NCBI GenBank assembly: GCA_942159475.1
Contig: OW804098.1
Span: 119,623,374 to 119,687,373 of the forward strand
DNA from: Sthenelais limicola
Taxonomy: Eukaryota > Annelida > Polychaeta > Phyllodocida > Sigalionidae
Direction: 5' to 3'
Length of the DNA: 64,000 bases
Below, piece after piece: positions 1-34,197 of the stretch. Position 1 is the stretch's first letter, and each line of letters begins with the position of its first letter. The position numbers were made by a program, and so were the translations under genes. The notes under the pieces were generated by a model. The model did not search any database. It was given only the letters and a program-made list of their open reading frames with translations, and had not been told where the DNA came from.

Positions 1-679
1 TGTCTCAAAGAAAATGGAGTTTTCTAATCTGTCTTCTATTCATTTGCGTCCCACCCAAAGGTCATGAAGATAGAATATTAAAGAATTTGGGTCTGTTCTT
101 CTGGGTTAAAAAGCTCAATATTTCTAAGCATCGCGTCAAAGATGCTAGGTGCCACCCTTTTTCCTATATAACTCCATAACTCACACTACCTCCTCCGCAC
201 TCTCCTTCATTACTCAACTGTGCCCACCCACCCACAACCTAACCTAATCATCGCCTCTTCACTTTTTAATTACAATTACCCCCTCGGGGTTATTTCATCA
301 TTTTGTTCACAAATTTATCTATTTTACTACTAAAAACCTTTTACAAAATCAAATCAATTTACAAAGGTCATTTTCACAACCTCCTTTACAAACAAATAAT
401 ATTTATTCCAAAAGGAGCCACCATCTCATCTTGTCTTCCAGCATCTGCTAATGCTCCCAAATTATTGATTTTGGTGACCATCCAAGTTCTTAATAGTTTC
501 AAAGTTGGATGATTATGCCTATTCACACCTAGTTACTATATTAAGTAGCATTAATGGTACATATACTGTAAATGTTTAGTTTTTAGTTAATGTGTGTTTA
601 TTGCAGTCCATTAAGGGTATCTCAGATGGCATGTGCATGTATATAATACAAAGACTAAATGCAATAGATGTTGGTGTAC
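1..679. other. Intron of the GGT-like gene, no feature seen
   Basis: This should be the left part of the intron after exon 8. I checked both strands for the next expected GGT exon and found none. The sequence is AT-rich without a recognisable repeat family. Confidence 0.5.
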
Positions 680-22343
<21,664 letters not shown>

Positions 22344-22523
22344 GGTGTCGGTGTTGTTGGTGGTACTCGTGGGTGTATTCGTGCGTCAAGAAGCGCGTCC
22401 AGGAGACATGTTACCTATATTACGTAATACACTTATCAATCAGTTTATTGATTACATGGGCATGGTGTGTACGTATGGGTTCAACTGTAGAATCGTTTTC
22501 ATTTGGAATTGCATGTCCCAAAT

Positions 22524-23166
22524 GTGATGTGTTATAGGAAAATGAGTCACAAGTCGCAAAAAATCATATTTTTTAAAGTGTTTTATCCACGAGTTTTCTC
22601 TAAAGGAATGTTCTAATGTTTGTAGTATTTAGCACCTTGGGTCGTATGAGCGTCAGATTTTCAAAAAATGTACAATTCAACTTCGACAATCTTCTCAAAT
22701 AACTCAAATTTCAGACGAAAATAAAGTTCAAAATACAGTTCAACCTAGCCAAACAGGTTGCTAGAATCAATGCAATGCTGAATAAACTCAAATTTGCCCG
22801 GTATTGGCCAAATTTCAGCCTAATTTAGCAGAATTTACTAAATGTGTAGAGCTGCCAATTGTATATTTTCTGAAAATCTGACCCATGAATACATGTACCC
22901 AATTTAAAGATAGTGTAACAAATAAATACATGCATTTCTAAGGTCATTCTATAGAGTATATTTAATTACTTTACTAGTCCATCCAGAAATACTGCAGACT
23001 TTCTTTTTCAAAAATAAAAATTGTCAAACTTAAAATATAGAAATATTTATTAGATGTTATAATGTTTAATATCATTAGAATCCGCTTGATCTCATCGTTT
23101 ATAATATGGTGATATCTCAAACTTCATTTTCTGCTACTTGAGACTCATTTTCCTGTAACACATCAC
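22524..23166. mobile_element. MITE A nested in or between MITE B halves
   Basis: A family-B left arm starts near 22524 (TGTGATGTGTTATAGGAAA). A full family-A copy occupies 22649-22884 (plus orientation). Family-B sequence then continues (about 22915-23166) to the right end CCTGTAACACATCACA. The order fits family A inserted into family B. It lies just upstream of GGT exon 1. Confidence 0.65.
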
Positions 23167-23182
23167 AAATGTAATGTTATAT

Positions 23183-23390
23183 GGGTTAGGCCGCCAGAAA
23201 ATTCTCTAAAAATGTGAGACCAAAATGAAGTTAAAAATAGAGTTGAACGTATCCGTTCAGAATTGTTTTTAATCAACGCTATTATGAAATATACTCCTGT
23301 CTGCATTGCAGTTTTTTCTGTTTTCAACCTTATTTTTCAGAATCGAATTGACTACAGCTGCCAATGATTCATTTTCTGACAACCTGACCC
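23183..23390 (+). mobile_element. MITE family A, divergent copy
   Basis: Left end GGGTTAGGCCGCCAGAAAA and right end TTTTCTGACAACCTGACCC. The middle is shortened. Confidence 0.65.
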
Positions 23391-24370
23391 ATATCATTAA
23401 TGTTTGAAAGTTTATTTTACATAATTGTGAAATTGAGGATTAAATCTCTAGTATCGTATTATAACAGACGAAATATTTAAAGATTTAATATTCGAAATTA
23501 TATAGACAGGTGAAAAACAAAGTAGAATTGAATTATATGTTTTCATAATCACTAGTATATACCTTCATGCTTTCACTTAACTGAATATATGCATTTAATG
23601 TTTTTGTGGGCTAAATAGAAAAGAGAAGTAGATAAATATTGACAAGACTCCAAAGTGTATACAGGTCGATGGTTTGACCCATACTAACATGTCATATATC
23701 TTACATCACGAGTGAAATCTATCGAGCGAGTACAACGATTCACATGTGTATAGCAATTACAAATATAAAAACCCCCAAGTTGGTTTGGAATACAGAAAGA
23801 ATATGAATAATGTTTCCTCATTACATTAAAATGTCCTAATATAGGCCTACCCACCCATACAATAGATATGTTGATTGTTGAATAATATAGAACATAAAGG
23901 GACAGTTCTGAACAATTAATAATTCCCACCTTCTATTTCTTCAACCGTTTTATAAATCCATAATACGCCGGCGAACAATCCTTAGAAAGATAGAACAAAT
24001 GTAAGTCCAAAATTAAATTGAGTTGATAAGAAAGGTCCAGGTTAATATAGTCCTCTAAAATAATATCCCCACATGAAATAAAATATTATGTATACAATCC
24101 AAACAGGTAGGACTGGAAATCTGGAACTCTAGGATGGTTGACCCTTTACCTGTTATCTCTCCGTATCTCCTCTTATCAGATCATGGTCGCCTATGTCGTA
24201 AATCAGCCAAAGGATATCTTCAATGATCATACCTTTGTAGCAACAACTCTGATTTGATCTGATCTCACTTGGGTCAACTCACGTAACTAGCGATATCGAT
24301 CGTGTCACAGTCAAACAACTGCACATGTCATGATAATTCCAATACAGGGTTGACCTAGGTTTAAAATGGA
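23391..24370. other. Spacer, nothing recognised
   Basis: AT-rich sequence upstream of GGT exon 1. No exon, RNA gene or known repeat end was seen on either strand. Confidence 0.4.
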
Positions 24371-24371
24371 G

Positions 24372-24590
24372 TATCCACTTACAAGTGACCGTAAATGGTT
24401 CACGTAAACGGCACATGCTCCCGTAAAAATTCAAACCAAGATTGATTCACTTGCAAGTGGATTTACGGGACCATAGGAATTAACACGTTTACGGGAATAT
24501 CGGTATCCACTCGTAAAAGGGAGCAGAGGGCCTCCCATTTATGTTTACGTGAACCGTTTATTTGAACCATTTACTTGCAAGTGCATGGTA
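24372..24590. mobile_element. Foldback element, family J
   Basis: CCACTTACAAGTGACCGTAA with GGTTCACGTAAACGG at the left is mirrored by TTTACGTGAACCGTTTAT with TTTACTTGCAAGTGCATGG at the right. CGTAAA/TTTACG motifs recur in both orientations inside. No ORF is present. Confidence 0.55.
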
Positions 24591-24596
24591 CAGGCC

Positions 24597-25150
24597 TTAA
24601 AGCTGCAGTCCCAGCAAATTTCGATCTGATTAAAGTTGAAATTATTTGCTTTTTGGCAAATTTTGCCCTTTTTTTAAATACCAAATTGAAAGTTACTTTG
24701 CTAAGGTTTTGACATGTTCTTTTTCGACTTTAGCTCCATAAATCTTCTGATTTTGCTACTTGTGTGTATACATACCAAAAATCCAAATGATCCTAAATTT
24801 AAAAGTGTATACTCCTCAAATTGTGTGATCTGGAAAGATATGTTTTTCCAAGTCCAGAAAGGGAAAAACAAAACCTTTGATTTTTATTTGTTCTACCAAT
24901 CGGAAAGTCGATTTTCAAGATGCAGATACAGGGCTTCTAAAACGTCCTCGTTTGTATAATGATTAGACTTCATATCGTTGTATACATATACATGCAACCA
25001 GCAGAAGTCCCGTCCTATAAGTCATAATATGAGTGAATTTGGTATGAAGATTTGTTTTCTCGTAATAGATGAGAATGCAGCTTTAAATAACGGGGACGAA
25101 GTGACAAGAAATATGAGAAGTCCAATTTCGCTGAGAATGCAGCTTTAATA
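24597..25150. mobile_element. MITE family F, larger copy
   Basis: Left end TTAAAGCTGCAGTCCCAGC. Right ends GAGAATGCAGCTTTAAAT at about 25070-25087 and GCTGAGAATGCAGCTTTAAT at 25132-25150. The terminal TTAA may be the target duplication, as in piggyBac- or Kolobok-type elements; this is inferred. A related end lies at 25405. Confidence 0.6.
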
Positions 25151-25738
25151 TGTGCGGTCTACATTTGGCAAAAAAAGGGTGTAAACTCGTTTTCACCTAA
25201 TAATCCTCCCGTAACCTAGTGTTCAGATGCTTTATTGAACCAGAATCACAACTATTTGAGTTGGCCTTTGTGTCGCTCCACCTGTTACCTCAGTCAGGGA
25301 GGTTAGGTATAAGGACGTACACCGGAGTCAGAGTTTTAACCTTGGCCTCGCGACGCTATACAATTTCTGATGGGTTATCAATGAGTTAAAGGTAAATACT
25401 TTCTTAAAGCTACATTCCCAGCTAAAGCGATCCAAAAATATTTCTCTTGGTTTTTTCTTCCCGTTATCCTTTATCCTGAAGATTGAAAGATTCAAATAAA
25501 GAAAATGAAGACGAATCTATATTTCCTGGGTTTTTCATAAATCCATGTTTTTTTCTAAATAATTTTATGATTTAGTTTTCCCCTGGTCTACGTTACAGTG
25601 GCACTCTGCATCAAATGGGATGAATATGAGTAGGCTAATTAGTTGGCTTTTTCATAATACATATCTAGAGAAGATAGCCATAGGTATCCTTACATTTTAT
25701 ATTCAAAGGGTTTCCCAAAGTTTAAGAAGATGATAGCA

Positions 25739-26217
25739 GAAGAATAGCACTTTTGCGAATTATGACTCATTTATCTGGAACAAATCACATAATTGTGATG
25801 TGTTTCAGGAAAATGAGTCATAAGTCGCAAAAAAACTATTTTGAGATTCCATTGTATTTGAAAAGGTGAGATCAAGCCGATTCCAACGATAGTAAACAGT
25901 TTAATTATCTAATATAAGTATTTCTAGATTTTAAGTTTAATATTTATATTTTTGAAAAAAAAGTTTGCAATATTTCTGGGGGGGGGGGGGGAGGCAGTAA
26001 ACAGTAAAGTAACTAAATATAGTCCATATCTGGACCTTTAAAACGAAATGATATATTACATACATTGTCCTGAAATTTGATACATCGATCCATACATCTA
26101 TGAGTGATAAACTGTACAAATGTCAGAATATTCCAATAAAGTGATCTTGTGAAATAAACTCTTTGAAAAAAATGCATTTTTGCGGGTTATGACTCATTTA
26201 TCTTGAACACATCTCAT
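25739..26217 (+). mobile_element. MITE family B: right-end fragment then full copy
   Basis: 25739-25793 is a family-B right end (TTTTGCGAATTATGACTC to AATCACA). 25794-26217 is a full copy (TGTGATGTGTTTCAGGAAA to TGAACACATCTCA) with a run of 14 G at about 25978-25991 in its centre. Confidence 0.8.
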
Positions 26218-26376
26218 ATTTCATGTAACTTCAACCATGTACATTGTATTGATGCGCAACCGTTGACTATAGGCTAGAGCTATGGTGACAGATGTCCACC
26301 ACTATCAGGTCTGGTGACTATAATATGCATATGATTAGCGTACAACATTTGTCTATTAATCAATAAGAATACATAT

Positions 26377-27171
26377 GGTTCAGGGCGTCAGAAAATATAC
26401 AATCGGCAGCTCGATATATTCAGTAAATTTGGTTAAATGCTGCTAAATATAATAAATGCTAGCATATCCGAGATATTTTGTATCGCGTGGATTTTCGTTC
26501 AACGTCCTAATTTAATATTAATGGAGTTTTGAGGTGAAGTTTGAGCCTCAGTTTTGTCTTAAATTTGGGTTATTTGAGAGGATTGGTGAGGACGAATAGG
26601 GGACTTGCATAGCCGCCACTTTGAATTTTGATTCGCATGGAATTATGGGACCAATGGTTCAGTCAAAGATCTATAGAAAACATGTTGTGTTCAGCATGGA
26701 ATATTTAGAATAGAATAGAATAGAAAGTCTTTTATTTGCCAATAATTAATTACAAAGAAAGTGACAAATGGGTCGACATGCCTATGTGTCGAAGTTATCA
26801 ACACAGTTCTTCCTGCTGTTACCCTAGCTATTTGGAATAAGTTATAAGGATAATAATATCTAGCGACTAGGGTGTGGTTCATATAGTAAAGTACATTACT
26901 ATACGTTACAATTACCAATGATCAAACGTTAATATCCATGTGTAATACGCGTTTCCATACCACAAGTCCTCATCTTTCCCATCATGCATTTGGTTTTCAT
27001 AGATAATTTTTAGAAGCTCTGATATTGGAGAAAACATTCTTGCAAGTTTCGATAAAAATGTTGCCAAATGTGTGTGATACATTTCATCAGAATCCATTCC
27101 AGGATGCACTGTAACAGACATGCGCAGTGGCACATGCAAATCCCCTATTGTACATTATCAGATGCCCTAAC
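26377..27171 (-). mobile_element. MITE A containing MITE C containing a retroposon tail
   Basis: A reversed family-A copy (26377-26596) is interrupted at GACGAA by a family-C copy (26597-27147; TAGGGGACTTGCATAGCC to ACATGCAAATCCCCTA). It resumes with TTGTACATTATCAGATGCCC. The family-C copy is itself interrupted at about 26705-26910 by the reversed (TTCTA)n-tailed retroposon 3' end also seen at 19.3 kb. Relative age is therefore A, then C, then the retroposon. Confidence 0.75.
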
Positions 27172-27179
27172 ATATATAC

Positions 27180-28900
27180 TGCCTTATAGTGGCTTAAAAC
27201 TAGTACAGTAGTTGTATAATAGGCGTCTAATTAGCATAATCAATACAGATAATACGGCTTAGATTGTTTTGTTTCATTGTGTAAGAAGACAATGAATTTA
27301 TTGTTATTAATTTTATTTCATTAATTGAATAATTCATAACTAGATCTAAGTGTTGCACTGCCCATATACCCTAATGAATAAAACAATTATTATTGAATTA
27401 TGCACATATAGAAGTATAATGCAAAAATGCAAAAAGTGACTATAGCTGGGCTGACGAAGACTTCATTGACTGATTGATAAAAGTAGACTGAAAACCCACA
27501 GGTTAAAACATATTAATTCAAAGCGTTGAGAGTGAACAAGCACTTAAAATATGTACTGTACGCCGATATGTTTAACAGCATACCACTGTAATAGAACTTT
27601 AAAACTCTCCCATAGCAGTAAGTCACTTCCAGTCATTGACGGAAGTGGTATTGTTTACCACTACAAAACTGTAAGAAAGTAGAGAAGGCTTCCCAAACTT
27701 CCCAAGTTGCTGGAGAAATGTCTTCCCACAAGAAATCAAGATTGATAAATATATCGTTTAAATACAAAAAAGCTTTTAAATATATTATGATAATTCTTAA
27801 TTAATTAAGATATTTAAGCTACAAGATTCCCCTCTTGAATATATGATATTTCTAACGCAACTATGTGTAGGGGTTTTTCTATGGTGGTTCTATGTCATGT
27901 TAAAATTGTCCGCAAGAGAGAACGTCCCAAAGAAGATTATTTTGAAAAAGGGGAAATGTCAACCGAAACGTCGGACCCCTGATAAACAAACCTACAACCC
28001 ATTCTGTTTTGGGTTAAATTTTACATCTTAAGATTATTTTATATCTAACTTCTTTCTTGATATCTAACTCTAACGTATGGTGTATCAAATTTTAGGACAG
28101 TATATCAAAGATATCTGTGCGTTTCAAAGGTCATCCCAGGGAGTACATTTAGTTATATATATATAACAACTTTTATTATGTCTTAGAGCATATATAATCG
28201 GGCGATACCTCTACGGATAGTTCTTCCTGGGTACCCGTCAGTTATTTTACTGGTAGGCTACTTGTCGACACAGAAATATTCCAAACTTTTTCTAAAAGTT
28301 TAAAAGATAAATATATCAAACATAAAATATCAAATCACTTGTTAGATATCATTAATTTTTACCATTATTGTAATCCATTTCATCTCATATTTTCAAAGAT
28401 GATTGTATCTTAAAATCCATTTAACGTTATTCTTTTTCATATTGTTCTCAAGACAGATTTAAAAAACGCCCTAAATAATCTTTTCTGAAAACCTAACTCT
28501 ATTTGGACTATGATCTCAAGATTTTCATTTTGGGTCATCGAAATAACATTATTTGTTATATCTATTTATACCACTGATGACGTATGCCTATCTTTAGAAC
28601 ACTTAAAAGATGCGGTGATGAAAATTAACTAAATCAAAGGGAAATTATATTTCTAAAAAAAAAAATGATTGTAGGCTAACTTTATTTGTTAAGAGAAGAC
28701 AAGGAAGGATAGGCCTACAAATGGTAGGCTACAGATTAAATTATGAACAATATAGGCTATAAGTCCATGTTGTTATATAAAGAAAGGGCCAATAACCCAA
28801 TCCTTTTAGTAAAACCTGTTACCGTTGAATTTCGAATCTCAATAAACGTTAACCAAACCAGGATACACGGCGGGAAACTCTTGAAACCGGATAATGTAAT
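27180..28900. other. Spacer with MITE-B remnants
   Basis: Only short family-B pieces are recognisable, at about 28125-28165 and 28265-28440 (TTAGATATCATTAATTTTTACC, then CCATTTCATCTCATATTTTC). No exon was found; a 62-codon ORF at 27843 has no supporting feature. Confidence 0.4.
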
Positions 28901-28919
28901 ATCGTAGTTCAACCATTGC

Positions 28920-29235
28920 AACCTAGGCGCAGCACAATCGCAATTTCTACTCTTCGACGCAAGATGGCAGCACCATCGCTGCTGATTTCATCATTCATGA
29001 ATGGAACCGGGAAGATGACTAATTCAGGGCAATTTCTATCGCGGAAACACTTTTAAACGTTAACACCTGACAGGCATTCTGTTGTGTTCTCATTATTGTA
29101 CAACACGAACCGAGAATGACAGACAAACAGAACTGTTCGACATGACAAATCCGTCGGGAGTGTTTGACAAGAGCGAGGCCGGCCTCTTGTGTTGGTATTG
29201 AGTTCATGTGAGGTCAAATCACTAAAGGAAGAAAT
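28920..29235 (+). promoter_or_regulatory. Probable promoter/5' UTR with YY1-like site and uORF
   Basis: This stretch is richer in GC and CG than its surroundings. CAAGATGGC at 28960-28968 matches the YY1 core that often lies just downstream of animal transcription starts. Its ATG opens a 30-codon upstream ORF (28964-29056) ending in TAA before the downstream start at 29236. No TATA box was seen. Function is inferred from context. Confidence 0.5.
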
Positions 29236-29313
29236 ATGGCGTACGGATCTAACGTAGCACAGCTGATCATGGACAAACACTCCAACATCCCCCGCCAGCT
29301 CTCTGTTATTCTG
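29236..29313 (+). CDS. Probable first coding exon of an unidentified gene
   Basis: ATG 29236 has a good start context (A at -3, G at +4). Twenty-six codons follow (MAYGSNVAQLIMDKHSNIPR, then QLSVIL), ending at a consensus donor CTG|GTAGGT in phase 0. Without splicing the frame closes after about 25 more codons. The peptide looks like an ordinary amphipathic N-terminus, but I do not recognise the family. No later exon was found among the repeats downstream, so the rest of the gene may lie beyond the window or the exon may be spurious. Confidence 0.45.
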
Positions 29314-30470
29314 GTAGGTTGTTCTCTTATCGATCAAATATTTACTAGCTTGGCTGTTTGTTTGACTGTCGGTGCCATTTTAAAAACATAAAGGTACGGT
29401 AGGATATGGATGGTTATCGCCAATCGTAGCCTACCTGACAACCGGCATGCATGCCATGGACATGTTACTTTGGTAGGCCCGAGTCGTGACTTGTATTCAT
29501 GATTAATTCTTGGATTCGTACCAAATAATTACTCTAATACAGCCATGCTTGTTGCTACCTGCCATGTGGAAATACTATATATGTATACCTAGTTTATTTA
29601 GACAGCTATTATTGTGTTCGATTATATGTAAAAAGTCAAGTACGTACTCGGCTAGAAAGGTATCAATTCAGCCTCAATAGGCCTCTGTGTACAGGTGTAC
29701 AGATATTACCTGGAATGGTTTTAGTCGCAAACCCATGCTTGCGTTCTACACAGTTCTATTGCGTACCATCCATTTGAATTTAATTCAAATACTGGAGTCG
29801 AATTAGGCTTGGTTGGGAATCTTTTTTCCCATCAATGCCAATGAATATTTGTTTGTCATAGGCCTAAATATTATAAAGCGTAGGCCTAATTAATACAGCG
29901 AAACACAAGATATTATTTAACATTAATCGTCTCCATAATTGAAATATCACGTTAAAAAATATAGATCACTGAATCTTTTCAGCTTGGTTTATTTTAAAAT
30001 TGTTTTGGTTCAAAATTATGTATTCAGGGATAAATTGTACCGTAGCCTACACAGCTCATTCGTAGGGGCCTAGGAATATTTTACATGAGATGATTATGAA
30101 AAATCATAATGGCCTAGGCTATTGAAACATGCTGATAATGACATTTTGCAAGCTACAACATCTATAAGCCTACTATTAGTATTACTATTACTAATACGGT
30201 ACCGTACAATATTCAATATAATACAGGTCAAATATGCATGAGTTCCAGTTAAGTCTTGGGGTTTTAGCCAAATATCAAGTGGTTTACCAGCAAGCCTAAA
30301 TTTAAAACCACTTGACATTCACCTGTACGTTACTAATGAGCCTACTATGATATCTATGCCCACAGGTCTCTACATTAAATATTCATAGAGAAATAGGCCA
30401 TTGTGTCTGGAATATGTAGGCTATACAGACCATTAAATGAACGTGCACACGTGAAGGCTACGTGAGAGTC
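29314..30470. other. Spacer or first intron, nothing recognised
   Basis: No coding segment or repeat-family end was seen. The word TAGGCCTA/GTAGGC recurs many times between about 28.67 and 30.43 kb without a clear period. Confidence 0.4.
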
Positions 30471-30745
30471 TGAGTGAGTGGGAGACAGAGAGAGAGAGAG
30501 AGAGAGGGGGGGGGATACATGGGGAGGGATAGGGAGGAGAACTATAGACAGAGAGGGAGAGAGAGAGAGAGAGAGGCGAGATATAGCCTATGAACAGGGA
30601 GAGAGAGAGAGGGGGGAGTAGAGGGGAGATATATAGAAGGAGAGAGAGGGGGCGGGAGGGATAGAGAGGAGAATATAGAAAGAGAGGGAGAGAGGGAAGG
30701 GGACAGGGAGGAGAGATAAATGGACAGGGAGAGGAGAGAGAGATC

Positions 30746-30777
<32 letters not shown>

Positions 30778-31119
30778 AGAGGGGAAAAATATAGAATGAA
30801 AGAGAGGGGGGCCACAGAGAGGAGAGATATAGACAGAAAGAGCAGAGAGTGGAGGAGATAGATAGAGAGCGTGAGAGGGAGGGAGTGAGATGGAGAGAAG
30901 AGAGAGGGCAAAGAGAAAGGGAGAGTGGGGGGGGGGGGGGAGGCAGAGAGGAGAGATATAGACGGGGAAGGACGAGAGTGAGGGGCATATATAGAGAGCG
31001 TGAGAGGGAGGGAGACCCGGGGAGGGAGATGGAGAGAAGAGAGAGCTATAGGGGTAACTAGAAAGGGAGAGAGAGAGGTATGGTTATAGTGAGAGAGAGA
31101 CGCGAGGGAAAAGAAAGAG

Positions 31120-31176
<57 letters not shown>

Positions 31177-31300
31177 AGCAGGGAACGAGAGAGAGGAGAG
31201 AGATGGAAGTCAGGAAGAGTAGAGAGGAGAGAAAGAAAAGGAGAGGAAGAGGTAGATAAGAGAGAGAGAAGGAGAGGTAGATAAGAGAGAGAGAGGTAGA

Positions 31301-31353
<53 letters not shown>

Positions 31354-31372
31354 CTTAGACAGACGGATCTAT
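30470..31372 (+). repeat. 900-bp purine (GA-rich) tract
   Basis: It is almost entirely A and G on the plus strand, mixing (GA)n runs, GGGGG runs and AGAGATATAGA words. The final 250 bp are nearly pure GA dinucleotide. The Leu/Ser/Pro-rich minus-strand ORFs are translations of the CT strand, not genes. Confidence 0.95.
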
Positions 31373-31379
31373 ACAGAGA

Positions 31380-32580
31380 GAGTGCACTGTGTTTGTGGAA
31401 GTGACTACCCTAGTCACGTGCACAGCCCAGTAAATGAGGCCACCTGGCGGCCCACCTGCTAATCACCTGCCTTTATTACAAATTGCTCCATAATTAGTCT
31501 CATTATTGAAGTTCAGACCTGAGTATTCCATGTGATCAAATCCACCATTTGCAGTCAGTGATTATTGAATTTTAAATAGTGTTGGTTCTTTCTATGTTTA
31601 CTTGAAATCTGCTGAGTCACAAACTAGTGATTTTCGTTCCGGCATCGGGGGCACTATTTTTTGTCAACATATTTACATTTGCTAATATCCTAGATGGTAT
31701 GATATAATAATATCCCAAAATTATATGAACCACATTAATTCATGTATATACTCCTATATGTCATTAGCATAAGCATAAGCATAAACATTTATAAGCATTA
31801 AAAATACTAGCAATAGCATTGGTAAATAGCTAGACACAGCAGTGGGTGGAAAACCATGGCAATTCGTATCTGAATTAAACTTGTGAGCCTACGTCACAGC
31901 TATGTGTTACTGTATTAATTGTTTGACTTGCTGTATAAACATGCAAAATTAAAAAAATAAGAAAGATCTCCATGCAATTCTATGCAGTCTTTTTTGATAA
32001 ATTGGGCAGTGCATGATTCTGCCGGGACGAAATTAATTTTCTAGATATATTTTGAAGCTCTGCTGATGGCATATTCAGAAAAATAATGATTAATTACAAA
32101 ATTGTTCCCTTTTCGCAATGCCTGTAAGGTAGCCCTCGGGTCCTGTGTGTAGCGGATGGTATTTTATCTAATAAATATTAGAAGGAAATTCAACCCGGCG
32201 TATAGTTTAAGTCAAATTTCACCTGATTTTGACATTTTTATCCAATATGAACGAGATTTACTATAACAGCTAGCCCGCATCGTAATACATTTTAAAGATA
32301 TTGTATTTATATTCCCATTTTAAATGATTATCTTTTTAAAACTATTCATTCAAAGTGAATCGTATTGCATTGTCACATAGCCATTTCAGAACTGCCTTTT
32401 GAATTGTAGGGCTATGAAATGTTACTATATGGACAAAAGAGCATGTTGAAAACGATACAGAAAAGATTCATTACCGTACATTCATTTACAATAGTTACTC
32501 CAAAGTATGAATGTAGTCTATAGATTGTGCGGGAGCTATAACACACCTAGGATCTTGGTATTACTATTTAATCTTCCTAC
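31380..32580. other. AT-rich spacer, nothing recognised
   Basis: No exon, RNA gene or repeat-family end was identified on either strand. A short ATAAGC repeat occurs at about 31762-31795. Confidence 0.4.
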
Positions 32581-32589
32581 TCTATATAT

Positions 32590-32824
32590 GGGTCAGATTT
32601 CCAGAAAATGTACAATTGGCAGCTCTATACATTTAGGAAATTCTGTTAAATTAGACTGAAAAATGAAGAATACTGGGTATATCTGAATATATTTGGTATC
32701 GCATTGATTTAAAGTATCAGTTCTGTTATGTTAAACTGCATTTTGAAGCTCATTTCTGTCTTAAAAGGGGGTTATTTGAGAGGATTGGGTAAGGCGAATT
32801 GTACATTTTCTGAAAATCTGACCC
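32590..32824 (-). mobile_element. MITE family A copy
   Basis: Complete copy flanked by ATAT. It starts GGGTCAGATTTCCAG with GGCAGCTCTATACATTTAG and ends CTGAAAATCTGACCC. Confidence 0.88.
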
Positions 32825-32994
32825 ATATTTGAAGCAGAATTTTACTATACATTGTAACATCACATGAGTGTAAAGTATACAGTGTTAAACGGGACTTCAC
32901 TCACTCTCTTTTTTCCCAACACACGTACCTCAGTATTTTGGCACGACGCAATTTTAAAATTATAATTTTGAATCCCTGCTATATGGGTCAGATT

Positions 32995-33219
32995 TTCAGT
33001 AAATGTACAATTGGCAACTCAACACATTTAGGAAATTCTCCTAAATTAGGCTGAAAAATGAATAATACCGGGTATATTTGAGTATATTTGGTACCGCATT
33101 GATTTAAAGTATCAGTTCTGTTATGATAAACTGCATTTTGAAACTCATTTTTGTCTTAAATGTGGGTTATTTGAGAGGATTGGTGAAGACGAATTGTAAA
33201 TTTTCTGAAAATCTGACCC
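32995..33219 (-). mobile_element. MITE family A copy
   Basis: Complete copy flanked by TATAT and TAATC. It is nearly the same sequence as its neighbour 170 bp upstream and in the same orientation. Confidence 0.87.
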
Positions 33220-33583
33220 TAATCTATATTAATACCTTTGTATCAGGATTTTCTTTGCTTGACGAAATGAATTAAATGAGTTATGGCCATTGTGGCATTC
33301 CCTTTACATAGACTACATTGTCATCGGCTCAATATATTCAGTATCATACATTTATATGGAATGGCAAAGTTTGACCTAATACCAGGATTTGAGAACATAG
33401 TCCGCTTGTAAAATGTTTTCCAGGAATTGGGCTTTGCTGCATTATGTACATGTGACCCATGCAATTTGACATCACTGTGCTATAAATAGCACCACTGTGC
33501 TATAAATAGAATAGCTAGCGTGTAGAAAGCTATGGTGGATGGATCAAAGGAGAAGGAAGAGACCTTAATTCAAAGGGGCGCTT

Positions 33584-33787
33584 CAGTCTAGGCCCAAAGT
33601 TTAAAGAGTACCTTCAAACTGAGGGAAAGCCTCTCGCTCCAAGCCGCAAAATGTCATTATAGTCCTATTACGACCACACAATATCATTATAATCCCATTA
33701 GGGTGCCTACTCCTGGTCCAGAGCGCAGTAGGCGTCCAATCAGTGACATACCATTCTTATATGATCGGAGGGTTTGGGCATAGACTG
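33584..33787 (+). mobile_element. MITE family E, full copy
   Basis: Inverted ends CAGTCTAGGCCCAAA and TTTGGGCATAGACTG enclose a body with AGGGAAAGCCTCTCGC and repeated ATAATCCCATTAGG words. The same family occurs at 43080, 44750, 45269, 48601 and 50862. Confidence 0.82.
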
Positions 33788-33929
33788 TACTAACACCTGG
33801 CAGTCTTAGTTTTGATTCCTAGTTACCCTAGCATAGTAGTGGTTTTTATTTTTCGAGATTTTGTTTTTTAAACAAATGGAAATTAAAGACTTACGCAATT
33901 CTAGGCATACATGTGTGGTGGGATCTATA

Positions 33930-34005
33930 GGACCAGATTCTCAGAAAATGCACAATTTGAAGGGATCGGTGAAGGCAAATTGTACATTTTCTGAAGACTT
34001 GACCC
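33930..34005 (+). mobile_element. MITE family A, 76-bp internally deleted copy
   Basis: It contains only the two ends: GACCAGATTCTCAGAAAA, then GGTGAAGGCAAATTGTACAT and GACTTGACCC. The 160-bp interior is absent. Confidence 0.65.
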
Positions 34006-34197
34006 TATACCCTGGCGTGAGCAGATGGGTGAAGTCACCTGCAAATTACAACTTGGAGTTCTACGTATGCTGCACATTTAGCTAACTCAGTCTGCACTAG
34101 TCAGAATATACATCTGGGTTCAGTCGGTACTGCATGGCCTATACATACATCCTTACCTTATGTTCAACTGCATTTTGAACATTTATGTCTTAAATGG

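Noticed and set aside
30542..31061. Leu/Ser/Pro-rich ORF and Arg/Glu-rich ORF
   Set aside because: Both strands of a GA/CT tract; no domain or start context.
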